From: Lepidurus packardi
Taxonomy: Eukaryota; Arthropoda; Branchiopoda; Notostraca; Triopsidae
Length of the DNA: 64,000 nt
Reading direction: 5' to 3'
Assembly (NCBI GenBank): GCA_023053545.1
Contig: JAKZAN010000001.1
Location: 1,136,565 to 1,200,564, forward strand
The notes under the pieces are model-generated. The model was not told the DNA's origin and made no database searches. It was given only the letters and a program-made list of their open reading frames with translations. The translations under genes were made by a program, and so were the position numbers. This document shows, one piece after another, positions 52,861 to 63,679 of this stretch (position 1 is the first letter of the stretch; every line of letters begins with the position of its first letter).

Positions 52861-53220
52861 ACGAAGGGCGAGCCGTCAAGATTGGGTGAAGCAAAGAAGC
52901 GAAAAAAAGAAAGTTTCACAGCTTCTCGACAAGAATTTCCTCTCAAAACGCTGTCAAACTCCCAAATAACCAACGCGATCATCTCCTTTCCTCGGAATTT
53001 CAACTCTCAGCCTCCCATTTCCATGGTTCGTGACTCTTCCTTTATGCATTCAGAACATGCAGAATAACTTTCGTGAAAATCGTCTCAGGATTGCGCCATC
53101 TCGCTACTTCATGCACTTGACCATGCATTCAACATGCTATTTAACCTCGTGACTTCCTATCTCCCTCATCTTCCGTTCCTTCAACAACCCCCACAACCTG
53201 CCGAGTTTATGCTTGACAGG

Positions 53221-53230
53221 TACCCGGTCA
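53221..53230 (+). repeat. Left 10-bp target-site-duplication candidate
   Basis: TACCCGGTCA occurs here and again in the same orientation at 53,911-53,920, directly outside a pair of inverted termini. A 10-base direct repeat is within the 8-11 bases typical of Mutator-like insertions. Confidence 0.75.
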
Positions 53231-53909
53231 CATATAGCCAAAACCCAACCTGTACAAACCACAGCGTTGCCAGATCGTGTCAAAATAAGTTGAGGTCTAT
53301 GGAAAAAGCGGGGAAATTAAAAATGTTAGGTTAGGTTAGCTAGGTTAGGTGAAATTAAGTGAGGTTAGGTTATACTAGTTTTAGTAGTCAGAAAAGCATA
53401 ATGATCTTAGCACACTAAAGGCCTTACTCTTATAAGCACCAATTTTGTCATCAAGTGGCAACGCTGTAAGAACTTTCCCCATGCTATTTTAGGTTATACT
53501 AGTTTTAGTAGTCAGAAAAGCATAACTATCTTAGCACACTAAAGGCTTTACTCTTATAAACACCAATTGGTCATCAAGTGGCAACGCTGTAAGAACTTTC
53601 CCCATGCTATTTTAGGTTATACTAGTTTTAGTAGTCAGAAAAGCATAATTATCTTAGCACACTAAAGGCCTTACTCTTATAAGCACCAATTGGTCATCAA
53701 GTGGCAACGCTGTAAGAACTTTCCCCATTCTATTTTAGGTCATACTAGTTTTAGTAGTCAGAAAAGCATAATGATCTTAGTACACTAAAGGCCTTACTCT
53801 TATAAGCACCAATTGGTCATCAAATGGCAACGCTGTAAGAACTTTCCCCATGCTATTTCCCCTATCCTGTACATGTTATGTTTGTACAGGTTGGGGTTTT
53901 GGCTATATG
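53231..53909. mobile_element. Non-autonomous TIR element carrying a minisatellite
   Basis: The left end is CATATAGCCAAAACCC followed by AACCTGTACAAAC. The right end is its reverse complement with one extra base, ending GGCTATATG. The inverted termini are about 29-30 bases and are bordered by a perfect 10-base direct repeat. Inside are four tandem units of about 124 bases. There is no transposase, so it would depend on proteins made elsewhere. The terminus length and the size of the duplication suggest a Mutator-like group, but the superfamily is an inference. Confidence 0.75.
53322..53862 (+). repeat. Four 124-bp tandem units preceded by TTAGG-type repeats
   Basis: Units start with ttatactagttttagtagtc (about 53,370, 53,495, 53,617 and 53,741) and end with ggcaacgctgtaagaacttt and ccccatgctatttt. 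Just before them, about 53,322-53,368, is a run of ttaggttagg and related pieces. The motif acagcgttgcca next to the left terminus is the reverse complement of the unit's tggcaacgctgt, so the terminal repeats extend weakly into the array. Confidence 0.88.
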
Positions 53910-53910
53910 C

Positions 53911-53920
53911 TACCCGGTCA
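53911..53920 (+). repeat. Right 10-bp target-site-duplication candidate
   Basis: Second copy of TACCCGGTCA in the same orientation as the one at 53,221. It is separated from the inverted terminus by a single C, which may belong to either. Confidence 0.75.
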
Positions 53921-54394
53921 AATACAACCCACTCCTCTCTAATAAACTTGCCCCCAGTTTTTGTTTTCAAGCTAAACACACTCCAACCAGCCCGAAATCA
54001 AACAATACCTATCTCTGTACCCTCACTTTATCTTTGCGCTCACCTCCTCGCCGTCTGTTTAAAAAAAGCAATGTGAGCAGTCCAATAAATTGTAAGTCGT
54101 CAAAAAAAAACTTACGTGCGTCAATGCTAAAGTTCAATTGTGTCTCATACGAGCTTATCTCCCAAATCTCGATCCCGGTTTTTTCGAAACCTTCCACCCT
54201 CCCTCTCACCCCTCCAAGAAACCCTAAAGCGGTTCTAATAAAGTCGGCACCAAATCAAAGTTTATGATGTCTAGAGTTGATACTGTGACAAATCTGGACC
54301 GGCACTAATGGGCTTATTAGCAGTTTCTTCGCGTTCAACCCCTACAGGGAGGAGGGACGAGGTGGGTGATCACCTGATCACGTGGCTCACGAGG

Positions 54395-54404
54395 AATATA
54401 AGAA
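54395..54404 (+). promoter_or_regulatory. Candidate TATA-like element for the calexcitin gene
   Basis: AATATAAGAA lies about 30 bases before a pyrimidine-rich stretch (about 54,423-54,445) that could hold the transcription start. About 280 bases further on is a strong donor, CGCCAG|GTAAGT, at 54,708. The next plus-strand gene is calexcitin, so this is taken as its promoter and a non-coding first exon (about 54,425-54,707). No transcript evidence supports it. Confidence 0.4.
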
Positions 54405-55559
54405 GCTGCCGAAAGTGATGTGCCTGCGCCTGTTGCATTTATCCCATCAGCGTTGGACACGCGACGTGGCGAAAAGGAGGGGGGTCTTCATTCCGCTTCT
54501 ACTTTATACTCTCGCCCAGGACGGAAGAGAACACCTGGATTGCTCCGGTAGTCGATAGCCAACTCAAACCTAGCCCAGCCTTCCGCGCATAGGGTGTGTG
54601 TGTGTAACAAGGTCCAAGTGTATTTAGTCCACTTCCCCAATTTGGCTCAGCTTCCCTCGTCGAGGCATTCCACCGTTTTCGCTTCCAACAGTTGCGGGTG
54701 TCGCCAGGTAAGTCCAAACTTTTCCAACTGGTACAATTTCTTTGATTTACGGCGTCTTGGTGAGTACGTATGAGTACGATCCAATCTTGAGGATGAGTAC
54801 GATCCAAGTTTTCGTGAGTATGATCCAATGTCTGGGCTCCTCCTGTCTGGCCAAATAGAATTAAAGTTTCAAAAGTTCCACGGTATTGATTCCAATGCGT
54901 TTACTACACTAACCCCCAAATCCACGTAACACGCAAACGGGAAACAGAAACTATTTACCGGAGATTGAGGCCCCGGGAGCGGGAAAGAAAAGGGCAACAG
55001 GTGGGGATATATTGATCCCTTAAGAAAAAAAAAAAAAATTATCTCCATTTTTTTTTATTTTTATTTGGGAAAAGAGAGCAAATCTAGGTGGATAAATATG
55101 TTAAAATTCTTTCTTCTTTTTTTTTTTCTTAAGAAAAACTTTGGAAAAAAGAGAGAATAATAGGGTCAAGGGAAAGGAAAATTCGATAAGATTTAAAACC
55201 CCAAAGGAAATTGAATCTTGTCCCGATTTTCCGTCGTAAAAGAATAACTTTGGGTGTTATTACATGCGCTCTGCTCATATCGCGCCGGGGAAGCTTAAGG
55301 AGTTAGGACAGGGAGCAACGAGAAAAGCGATCAAAGTCAAGTCTTTCCGTAAAGTAGCTGCAGACAAGTCTCACTACAGTAGCATAGAGTACCTCATAAA
55401 AAGCTTATCACCAGCTCTTTTTTATGCCGTGCCACCATCAGGATTGGCGGTACTGCATTAATGTTATCGCCTAAAGTCAAGCAAGGCATAAATGATGGCT
55501 CCCACAAATGAAAACAAATTGAAAAAGAAAACAATCAATGTCTTCATAATAGAGAATAA

Positions 55560-56590
55560 CCTAATGCCTGCCATTCGGTGTATTTTTCTGACGTGGATCT
55601 TTGGCCTTAGTTAACCTGAATAAGAGAGAAAGGGTAGTTCGTAACGGAAATGAATTATGGGCACGCACAGCGTAACTTTTATTCATATTTGGCGTATAGC
55701 TCGTGCAGTAACGTTTATTTCGCAATATTTAGTTCGTCTGCCATTCTGGATAGTTTTCTTGCGTAGATCTTTGGCCTTAGTTAACCTTAAAAAGAGAGAA
55801 AGGGTAGTTCGTAATCGAAATGAATTATGGGCACGCATAGCGTAACTTTTATTCATATATGACGTGTACCTCGTGCAGTAACGTTAATTTCGAAATATTT
55901 AGTTCGCCTGCCATTCTGGATATTTTTCTTGCGTAGACCTTTGTCCTTAGTTAACCTTAAAAAGAGAGAAAGGGTAGTTCGTAACCGAAACGAATTATGG
56001 GCACGCACAGCGTAACTTTTATTCATATTTGACGTAACGCACGTGCAGTAACGTTTATTTCGAAATATTTAGTTCGACTGCCATTCGGTATAGTTTTCTT
56101 GCGTAGATCTTTGGCCTTAGTTAACCTTAAAAAGAGAGAAAGGGTAGTTCGTAATCGAAATGAATTATGGGCACGCACAGCGTAACATATATTCATATTT
56201 AACGTATAGCTCGTGCAGTAACGTTTATTTCGCCTGCCATTCTGGATATTTTTCTTACGTAGACCTTAGTTACGTAGGCCTTAGTTAACCTTAAAAAGAG
56301 AGAAGGGGTGGTTCGTAAGGGAAATGAATTATGGGCACGCACAGCGTAACTTTTATTCAGATCTGACGTAACGCTCGTGCAGTAACGTTTATTTCGCAAT
56401 ATTTAGTTCGCCTGCCATTCTGGATATTTTTCTTGCTTAGATCTTTGGCCTTAGTTAACCTTAAAAAGAGAGAAAGGGTAGTTCGTAACGGAAGTGAATT
56501 ATGGGCACGTACAGCGTAACTTTTATTCAGATTTGACGTAACGCTCGTGCAGTAACGTTTATTTCGCAATATTTAGTTCGACTTCGCCTT
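55560..56590 (+). repeat. Tandem array of about 160-bp units (about 6 copies)
   Basis: Units contain gagagaaagggtagttcgta, atgaattatgggcacgcaca, cagtaacgtttatttcgca and ctgccattctggata. They begin about every 160-165 bases, at roughly 55,625, 55,795, 55,967, 56,140, 56,302 and 56,468. One unit near 56,220-56,290 has an internal deletion. The array sits in the long first intron inferred for the calexcitin gene. The reverse-strand frames of about 66-70 residues are by-products. Confidence 0.9.
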
Positions 56591-57021
56591 AAGTAGTGTC
56601 AAACCTTTAAAGAAGTACTGGATACGAAGAAATTTTCAAAATAAAGACATTATTACTGAAATAAAATGTATACTAAAGCATAATTTTAATATTTAACTAT
56701 AATTATAGTATTACACTAATTCGTACAAATTTCAATAACTGGGCATTGCTAATTGTTTACATTATAAAGTAATAAATGGATGTTTATTTTATTAATAAAG
56801 TTTTATTATAAAACAAAAAAAAAATAAGACAAAAGTAACTTGGTCACATTCATTCCTTGCCGGCACATCCAAGGTTTGTCACTTATACGAGGATCTACTC
56901 AAGGCGTATTGCATACCGTGTTCCGCACTAGATATTTCATTGTTGCCAAAAATTCACTATTGTCCACTTTGAATGTTCTCGTCCTCGCTAACAACACCAC
57001 TCACGTCCCGTTCTCGCCAAC

Positions 57022-57318
57022 GGTTAGTCGATATAGATCAACTTTCCAAATTTCATTATTGCGTACCCACGATTAACGAAATAAAGTCCTGTTTTTTTGT
57101 GCTTCGAAAAGATAGTCGATATTGATCAAACGGTTAGTCGATATGGATCAACTTCCCAAATTTCATTATTGCGTACCCACGATTAACGAAATAAAGTCCT
57201 GTTTTTTTGTGCTTCGAAAAGATAGTCGATATTGATCAAACGGTTAGTCGATATGGATCAACTTCCCAAATTTCATTATTGCGTACCCACGATTAACGAA
57301 ATAAAATCCTGTTTTTTT
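57022..57318 (+). repeat. Tandem array of about 110-bp units (three copies)
   Basis: Each copy starts gttagtcgatat, continues atcaacttcccaaatttcat and ends aaataaagtcctgttttttt. The copies begin at about 57,023, 57,130 and 57,242, and the last two are almost identical. Each contains one aataaa, but no gene ending here was recognised. Confidence 0.9.
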
Positions 57319-58118
57319 CTGCTTACAACCACCGGAGTGAGTTCCTAACGTTTTCCCCCAGCCAGCCCAGGAAATTTGGGCCGTCCATACCCTTTTATCC
57401 TAGAAACTGATAGGTTTAGATCCATCCATCCTTCGACCCCAAGTTGGGATCCTTAAAGCTAGTTTAAGCACCCAAGCTAAAGGTAAAATCTTAGATCTAA
57501 TCCGAGAAAATCCTTAGTTAAAGGGCCCTCCCTTCCGCCTTGATGTGATGGAAATCAAGCGGAGATGAATTGCAATGAGGGGTTGAGCACATGGAACGGT
57601 AATCAATGCCACCATCGCTGCACCAGTAGGAGAGCAGCCGCTCACTTTCGACCTCCTTTCTGCATCCGAGCCCTTTTCTCTCTGCTTCAATCAATAAATT
57701 CCCTTTCCTATGAAAATTTCTGATAAATTGCAACCACTATTACAAGCCGTATACCTCCAACCTCGGCACTTAGCTCCCGTTCCCTCGTAAAAAAAAAAAA
57801 AAATCGAGCTAGTGTGTATACCACCTCAAACCGCCTATTTCTGCATCGCGATTCCCTTTTAAGAAATACTAGGGCGCGTGCTTAGCTCCACTACACGGCA
57901 GGCGTTTAGCATAAAAAATAAGCGTTAAGGATAAACTATCATTTTAAACCCCCTATTCTCTTCTAAGGCCTTCTTATTCTTCTTCCCCTCAGAAATGGGA
58001 GGAAATGGAATCTCACGCTATCAGATCTAAAAAGATAAATTTCTTCAGATCTAAAAAACACATTAGGACCAAGAAATACTCATTTGTTGTCTTTGATTTC
58101 TCCTGGGCAGTTCCCATA

Positions 58119-59485
58119 ATGACTCTCTCCGAATTCCGTAAGAAGAAGTTGCTCTTCGTGTTCCACACGTTTTTTGGTAAGTTCCTCAGCCTCAATTAAG
58201 AACCTAATTATGAGTTCCATTCCCGATCCTAGATGCTGACAAGAGCGGAAGTATCGACAAAAAAGACTTCCAAGTGGCAGCCGAAGTAAGCTTTCGTATT
58301 TCTTAAACGCCTCTCACACTCTAATCCGTTCAATCTCAACTGTATCTTCAATCTTAACGTAAATCTGATCTCGTCCATCGCCGTTTTTGTAAGGAAGGGA
58401 AGGAAGGACACAGTTCTCCTTGCACACTATAAACTTTGAGCTGAATTTGGACCACTGAGATTGAATTCATACAAATTGTATGACACTTTGAAGACGAGTT
58501 TTGCGCAATGCCAAGCTAATTATTGCTCTTAATATTTTCTGAATTGCTCCGAACGATAGCGTATTTGTCGCGTCAGTGGATGTTCTAATCCGTTCAATCT
58601 CAATTGTCCTAACGTAAATCTGATCTCGTCCATAGACGTTTTTTTAAGGAAGGGCCATCAGTTCTCCTTTCATACTATAAACTTTAAGATGAATAAACTT
58701 TAAGATGAATTTTGACGATTGAGATTGAATTCATACACATTTACGACAGCTTGAAGATGAGTTTTGCGCCATGCTAAGCTAATTATTGTCTGAATTGCTC
58801 CGAACGATAGCGTATTTGTCGCGTCCGTGGATGGGAGATTGGCAGTGCGCAAGGCATTGAGGTACTGGGCAAGCTAACCAAGATTTGGGAAGAATTGAGC
58901 ACTTCTGGTGTGGATGAGAATAACGACAATGAAGTAAAAGAATAATAAAAACCGAAATTTGAGTCTAGTCTAAATGGTAACTTCATTATGTAGATTAGCG
59001 AAGATGAATGGTGCCAAATGTGGGAGAAATACGGAGGCGGTCAAGGTCCAGACTGGCAACAAAAGTACCGGGACTTGGTTTTCAGCGTGCACGACACTTC
59101 TGGTAAGAAATCTAGTTCTAATATGTTAAAATATACTATACTACTTCTTGGAAATACTTTTAAATTACAATATTTAACAAGGGAAGTAGTGCTAATGCAC
59201 CTTTTCACATTGCAGGAGATGGAACTATGGATGAAGAAGAGTTCACTAAAGTCTGCACTCGTTATGGAGTAAGCCAAGAAGATTGCGTCAAGGCGTACGC
59301 CAAGTTCTCCCAAGTAAAGTTCAATCTAGGGTTATTAAGAAATCAGTTTAAAGAATAGGGTGTTCTTACAGAATAAGACCATCACTGTGAACAAGGACGT
59401 CTTTGCTAAACTGTGGCAAGAATATTTCACCTCAGAGGATGCCAACGCTCCTGGAAACTTCATCTTCGGGAAAACTTCGTTTTAA
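58119..59485 (+). CDS. Calexcitin-type EF-hand calcium-binding protein
   Basis: Coding exons: 58119-58176, 58233-58285, 58811-58933, 58994-59102, 59216-59313, 59372-59485. Phases match at every junction, giving 184 residues. The N-terminus MTLSEFRKKKLLFVFHTFF and the C-terminus GNFIFGKTSF are hallmarks of invertebrate calexcitins. Three EF loops look able to bind calcium: DADKSGSIDKKD (20-31), DENNDNEISEDE (72-83) and DTSGDGTMDEEE (112-123). A fourth near QNKTITVNKDVF is degenerate. Calexcitin is a calcium and GTP-binding neuronal protein that modulates potassium channels and ryanodine receptors in molluscs. The role in this organism is inferred. The ATG is preceded by an acceptor at 58,110, so the 5' leader is split. 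An upstream ATG at 57,996 stops after a few codons. A more general sarcoplasmic calcium-binding protein label is possible but fits the C-terminus less well. Confidence 0.93.
58319..58810 (+). repeat. Intronic tandem duplication including the start of an exon
   Basis: Two diverged copies (58,319-58,582 and 58,584 to about 58,840) start taatccgttcaatctcaa and end with the acceptor-like gaattgctccgaacgatag and a piece of coding sequence. In copy 1 a piece of about 23 bases matching the first codons of the third coding exon follows a decoy acceptor at 58,558-58,559, then is cut off. Copy 2 carries the real exon from 58,811. Confidence 0.88.
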
Positions 59486-60715
59486 AGCCTTGTTCAAGGG
59501 TACTTTGAAGGGGTGCAAAGGGGTACAGGACCAAGAACCACAAACATAACTACACTTGATGAGACTGAACCAAAGCTAAAAAAAACGGGGTCAAATTCAA
59601 CGTAAAAACAGAAAAATTACTTTATTAAGTGTGACAAAGATTATACTACTCTTCTCCCCGCAAGTTTTGTGTCTGAAAAGAGCCATTTTTCATTGACTGG
59701 TGATGGATTTCTAGAATTTTTTTTTACTATTTGGTCCTTTTTGTTAGTAGGAATAAGCTTTGCATTTGGTTAGGTCGTGTGTTGTTGTCTTCGTGACGCT
59801 TGTGTAGCATTTTAGAGCTTGGATAAACCAAAATCCTTAGTGCTTGTTGTTGTTGCAAGGGAAGTTACGCTTGGTAAGATGTTAGGCACCGATTACTTCA
59901 TTTAAATACACAATGGTTCAGTGACCATGGTTTACCCGCACCCTTTTCTTCAAAATTGAATCAATATTCTTATGAATCGTCTTCTGAAAGCTCAACGTCC
60001 TACAATAAGAAAGTGTATCCGTGAAGGTTAGACGCGGTACATACGATACAACCACTTGTAACGGCTCTAAAGGACAAAAGGCACCAAAAAAGAAACTTTT
60101 TTTTATTAATAAAAGAGCAAAAAATCTAGTTTCCATTAATATGTTTCTTTTTATCAAACGCCAAATAATACGTGAGATATTAAGAAAGTAAAAAGTCTAA
60201 AATTCAAAGTGGGCGCTTCTGTCATTGGCCCCAGCGCGTCACGTGGCCTGTGACGTAACATTGGGGAACCACCTTTCCTATGCGCTATTTCCTGTTTTTC
60301 GTGTATACAAAGTGTCGAAATGACACATCCCTAAAGCCAGCTTTACACTGTCCCTGTCAACTGTCTGTCTGACGGGCAAAACGCATGCGCAGTACCGTTG
60401 ACATGGCTAGAACTCTGTCAGAAAACTACCGTGTCAAGAGTCCAGCAGCGCTCAACTTTTTTGGCTGACAGGCCTGCTTCCACCAATTACAAAAGAGGTG
60501 GGTAGGGCCACATGTGTTTGTAAACATTGATTTTGATTTGAATGAAATGGTACTTGCCGCGGGAACACACGCATCATTATAGACAAAAAAGAAACGAAAT
60601 ACAACGGTTATAATAACGAAATAAATACGACGATAATAAATGGAAATACTTTTGAGAAAAATAAGTAACAAGCTGTATTTTGTAGACGTAGATATTCACA
60701 GTCTAAGTTCTTAAC
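59486..60715. other. Calexcitin 3' side and intergenic DNA, no gene seen
   Basis: The calexcitin 3' untranslated region should begin here; no canonical AATAAA was noticed nearby. Around 60,335-60,420 is aagccagctttacac with several tgtctgtctgac and ctgtcag motifs. These resemble the loop of the MITE-like repeat at 60,905-60,985 and may be a decayed relative. Confidence 0.4.
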
Positions 60716-60719
60716 AAGT

Positions 60720-61160
60720 ATGATTTTATAGATAGTTAAGAATTATTATTAACTATTGAATTCAATAGTAGTTGTATAGTTAATTATACATAGTCTTATA
60801 GCTATACCCGTTAAATATTTCATATACCATTTATATATAAACAACAACAGCCTTCACAAAGCAACGCCCCCATGTCCATCCCACATTCTAATGTAAATCA
60901 ATCGTAAAAGCTAGCTCTACACGGCACCTGTCAGCCTGGAATGACTGACATTTCAGCGTCATGTCATGGCGGCCATGACACTCGATTGTTTACATTGGAA
61001 TGTCGGAATGAACATGGGGGCGTTGCTTTGTGAAAGCTGCTGTTGTTTATAAGAATGGGTATATACAATATAGAATGGGTAAAGCTATAAGACTATGTAT
61101 ATAATTACCTGAAAAATACTATCTAATTAAAAAGTTAATAATAACTCATAGTTATCTTTA
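60720..61160. mobile_element. MITE-like imperfect inverted repeat, about 440 bp
   Basis: The arms are about 60,720-60,904 and 60,983-61,160. They pair through attattattaact, acatagtcttatagct and cacaaagcaacgcccccatg, with scattered mismatches. The loop of about 80 bases holds ctctacacggcacctgtcag and is itself locally palindromic (atggcggccatgac). It has no coding capacity. The outer ends are AT-rich and hard to define, so no target duplication could be assigned. Confidence 0.7.
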
Positions 61161-61651
61161 AAAACCACACTTGTCAAAGACTTCGACTCCGAATAACTAC
61201 TTTTGGAACAGAATTTTTAGTTGGTGCCGAGTACACGTCCGCAATGATATACTACACAAGCCAATCGTTCGCATCAGGCGAACGGCCTTCTTCGTGACAG
61301 ACCAGAAGAGAGGATACCGGCCATAACAGAATATTTCCTACTGCCTGTTTCCTTATGTAAGGCTGTGATTTCCAGATTTCCACTCCCTAATATATCAGTA
61401 GATTACTATATAAAAACATATGTACCAGGTAGTTCATAATCACGAGCGCAATCCAAGCATTTCTTTCAAACAGAAGACTTTCCTTTGACTTTTAAATTGA
61501 CCCGCGTGCTTTTGGCCCGGCAGTAGTACCAACGATCAAAGAGTTTGAGTTCGCACCTGACTCTCGAAAACTAGAAATTTGCGTTCTTTGTTTCTTTAAT
61601 CAAAAGGTGGAATTGGAGAAATAGCTTGTACCCTAGAAGTAAATCCTGTTT
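61161..61651. other. Intergenic, no gene seen
   Basis: No exon, repeat array or RNA gene is recognised here. The 3' end of the minus-strand THAP gene is expected close to 61,640. Confidence 0.4.
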
Positions 61652-62687
61652 TTAAAAGAACGCATTCCGGATCATTCTATCACACTCTTTCGTGAGTGAA
61701 ATGTCCTCGTATTCGTCGTCCGATTCCGATTCCGTGCCCTCACATTCGTCGTCCGGTTCAAAATCTTCATCTAAGTCGTTCGGTTCGTAATCTTCATCTC
61801 TGTCAGAGTAATAGTCCTGTTCAGTAAGGCTACTATTCAAGTTTTCTGAAGTAAAGGTAGCTGGTTATTTTCCTGCGTATTTAGGCCATTCTAGAAAATT
61901 GGAATGCCTAGGTATCCTCTTTACCGGCAAAAGCAGCCCGTCCTCTGGAAATTGACAAGAGAAGTCTTGCGTTGTCTTTCCGGAGTACTGGCAAGAGAAG
62001 TCTTCCATTCTAACTCCGGAAACTTGGCATGAGAAATCTTGCATATTAGTTTTGGTCAAATTCTCTTCTTCTTCAACGACTTCTAGCTTGACTTCGGCAA
62101 ACTCTGTCTTAATTTCGGGTTCCAGTTCCGACCAAAATAAGACAGGCTCAGAATCTGACGTAGAAAAAGTGCTTATGGGAACTGTTGGGATAGAATTATT
62201 TTGGCTTTGAAACAGCAATTCTTGGAAAATCTAGAATGTGTATATATTATCCTATTTCGTCTTCAAATATAGGAATTTACGTTCTGATGTTGTCTTTGCT
62301 CAATAGCGGAGGTTTTCCGACGTTTGGGTGGACTTTTCAGCCCAGACACAATTGCCGGCCTAACAAACTTCGTAGGGATAGCGGTTTTCAACCAACTCGG
62401 ACATTTGGTCCGAAATCCCATTCCAACTGTTGATCAAAACTACTGTCAAATTGATCTTCGGTGAAATGATCACCACAGAGAGTCACCCAATTTTCACTTC
62501 CACAAAGTCAGCCCTAGTCCTTTGAACTTATTGCCTTAGTCCTTACAACACATTGCCGTCTTTTAGCTGCGTCTTTTGGGAATCTGTACATCCCTACACC
62601 AGCACTAACACAATTGCTACAACCGTAAGCAACACACTGGCTATCGACACGTTTATTATTCGTCTTTGATGGCAGCTCACTTGCCAT
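61652..62687 (-). pseudogene. THAP-domain gene with interrupted frame
   Basis: The start at 62,687 gives MASELPSK and then the first half of a THAP zinc finger: Cys-x4-Cys in CVAYGC, and the RFPKD motif. The frame stops at 62,514. The second half is present further on in other frames: LCGDHFTEDQFD (with the C-x2-H ligands) around 62,455-62,490, then LKTAIPTKF near 62,365. At least two frame changes separate these parts and no splice arrangement found joins them. The last part reads on to 62,281, then a 50-base GT-AG intron leads in phase to an exon of about 122 codons (62,230-61,865) with three DFSCQ repeats. A separate acidic frame (61,840-61,652) may be a final exon, but its join is unclear. 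THAP fingers bind DNA and occur in regulators and P-element-type transposases. The breaks may be real decay or sequence errors. Confidence 0.6.
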
Positions 62688-62699
62688 TTTTTTCACTAA

Positions 62700-63679
62700 A
62701 ACTTACTAAGCACAGAACAAGTCTCACAGCGCCAGTGAATAACAAAGCGCTCGTAGGCCACGCCTGTGATCTTTCGCGCGTAACCTACGCCACAGCTTTC
62801 GTGTCGCCATGTCTTGCGGGCATTCATAGAACTAAAACTTGCCATTGCCCCGCGGGATGGCAGCTACGTCGATGGCGCAAAGATAAAGTCTCGGTTTTAT
62901 GATTGATTTTTTAAAATAAGCAAGGCATCTACAGACTTGTTTGCCATTCAAAATAAGGTAATTTTCCTATTTGCTAAGGTAATCTGTGAGAGTTAAATAG
63001 ATTCAGGCACATACTTAATTTAGAAGCGGTTAATTTCACGTTTCCTGTGAGGTTCAGCTTTAAGTTGTACAGTTCGCGATTCAACATTTCTGGTACCGCA
63101 AAACGGAATCAAAGCAACGTAAATAATAAACAAACAGTTGATACATCACAGCTCAAAAAAGAGCGACCATAATTTGAAATTTTTTTAATGTTTTTAAGAG
63201 CGGCTTCTATTAACCGGACGCCTGACCATGAGGAAGTATATTCGCCTTTGATGAGAAATGCGAGTTGTGAAGTAGAAAGTGACGGTAACCTATCTTTCAT
63301 TGTTACTTAGCTTGGATTTTAGTTTATTTATTTATTTTTTATTATTTTATTCAGTTGGTTTGGCCTTTTTTGCATTTTGGCTTAGATCTACACGTATTTC
63401 ATTTAGATTACAAGCTTACGGATTAGAAAATCACTTATTTTTCTTTAAGTACCTTTCTTCCTTATCTATATAACCTTGCTTTAAAATAACTTGATTTGTT
63501 ATTTTCAGTTTTACGTAAGAATACCTGCCTGGGGGGGTGGGTTATCTCTTTGACTTTGTGAAGCTTGTTATCTTTATAAAGTCGATAGAAAGGAGCATCT
63601 TCAAGTTTATCACCTGCACATAATGTGTTTACTTTCTACGTGTTCCACTAGCTTTCTGCTGTTCTAAGCGTTCAAAAGC
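62700..63679. other. Divergent intergenic region between THAP and SV2-like genes
   Basis: About 1 kb separates the minus-strand THAP start and the plus-strand SV2-like start. No exon is recognised. A G run lies at 63,531-63,537. Promoters of both genes should be here, but no clear core element was identified. Confidence 0.45.

Noticed and set aside
53322..53368. Telomere from TTAGG repeats
   Set aside because: The run is short and degenerate and lies inside a small transposable element between ordinary genes, so it is at most an interstitial relic.
54499..54828. 109-residue minus-strand frame
   Set aside because: It has no domain and overlaps a strong plus-strand donor at 54,708, which fits a 5' exon of the plus-strand gene.
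57996..58030. Upstream ATG as the calexcitin start
   Set aside because: The frame stops after about ten codons. The ATG at 58,119 matches the conserved SEFRKKKLL start of the family.
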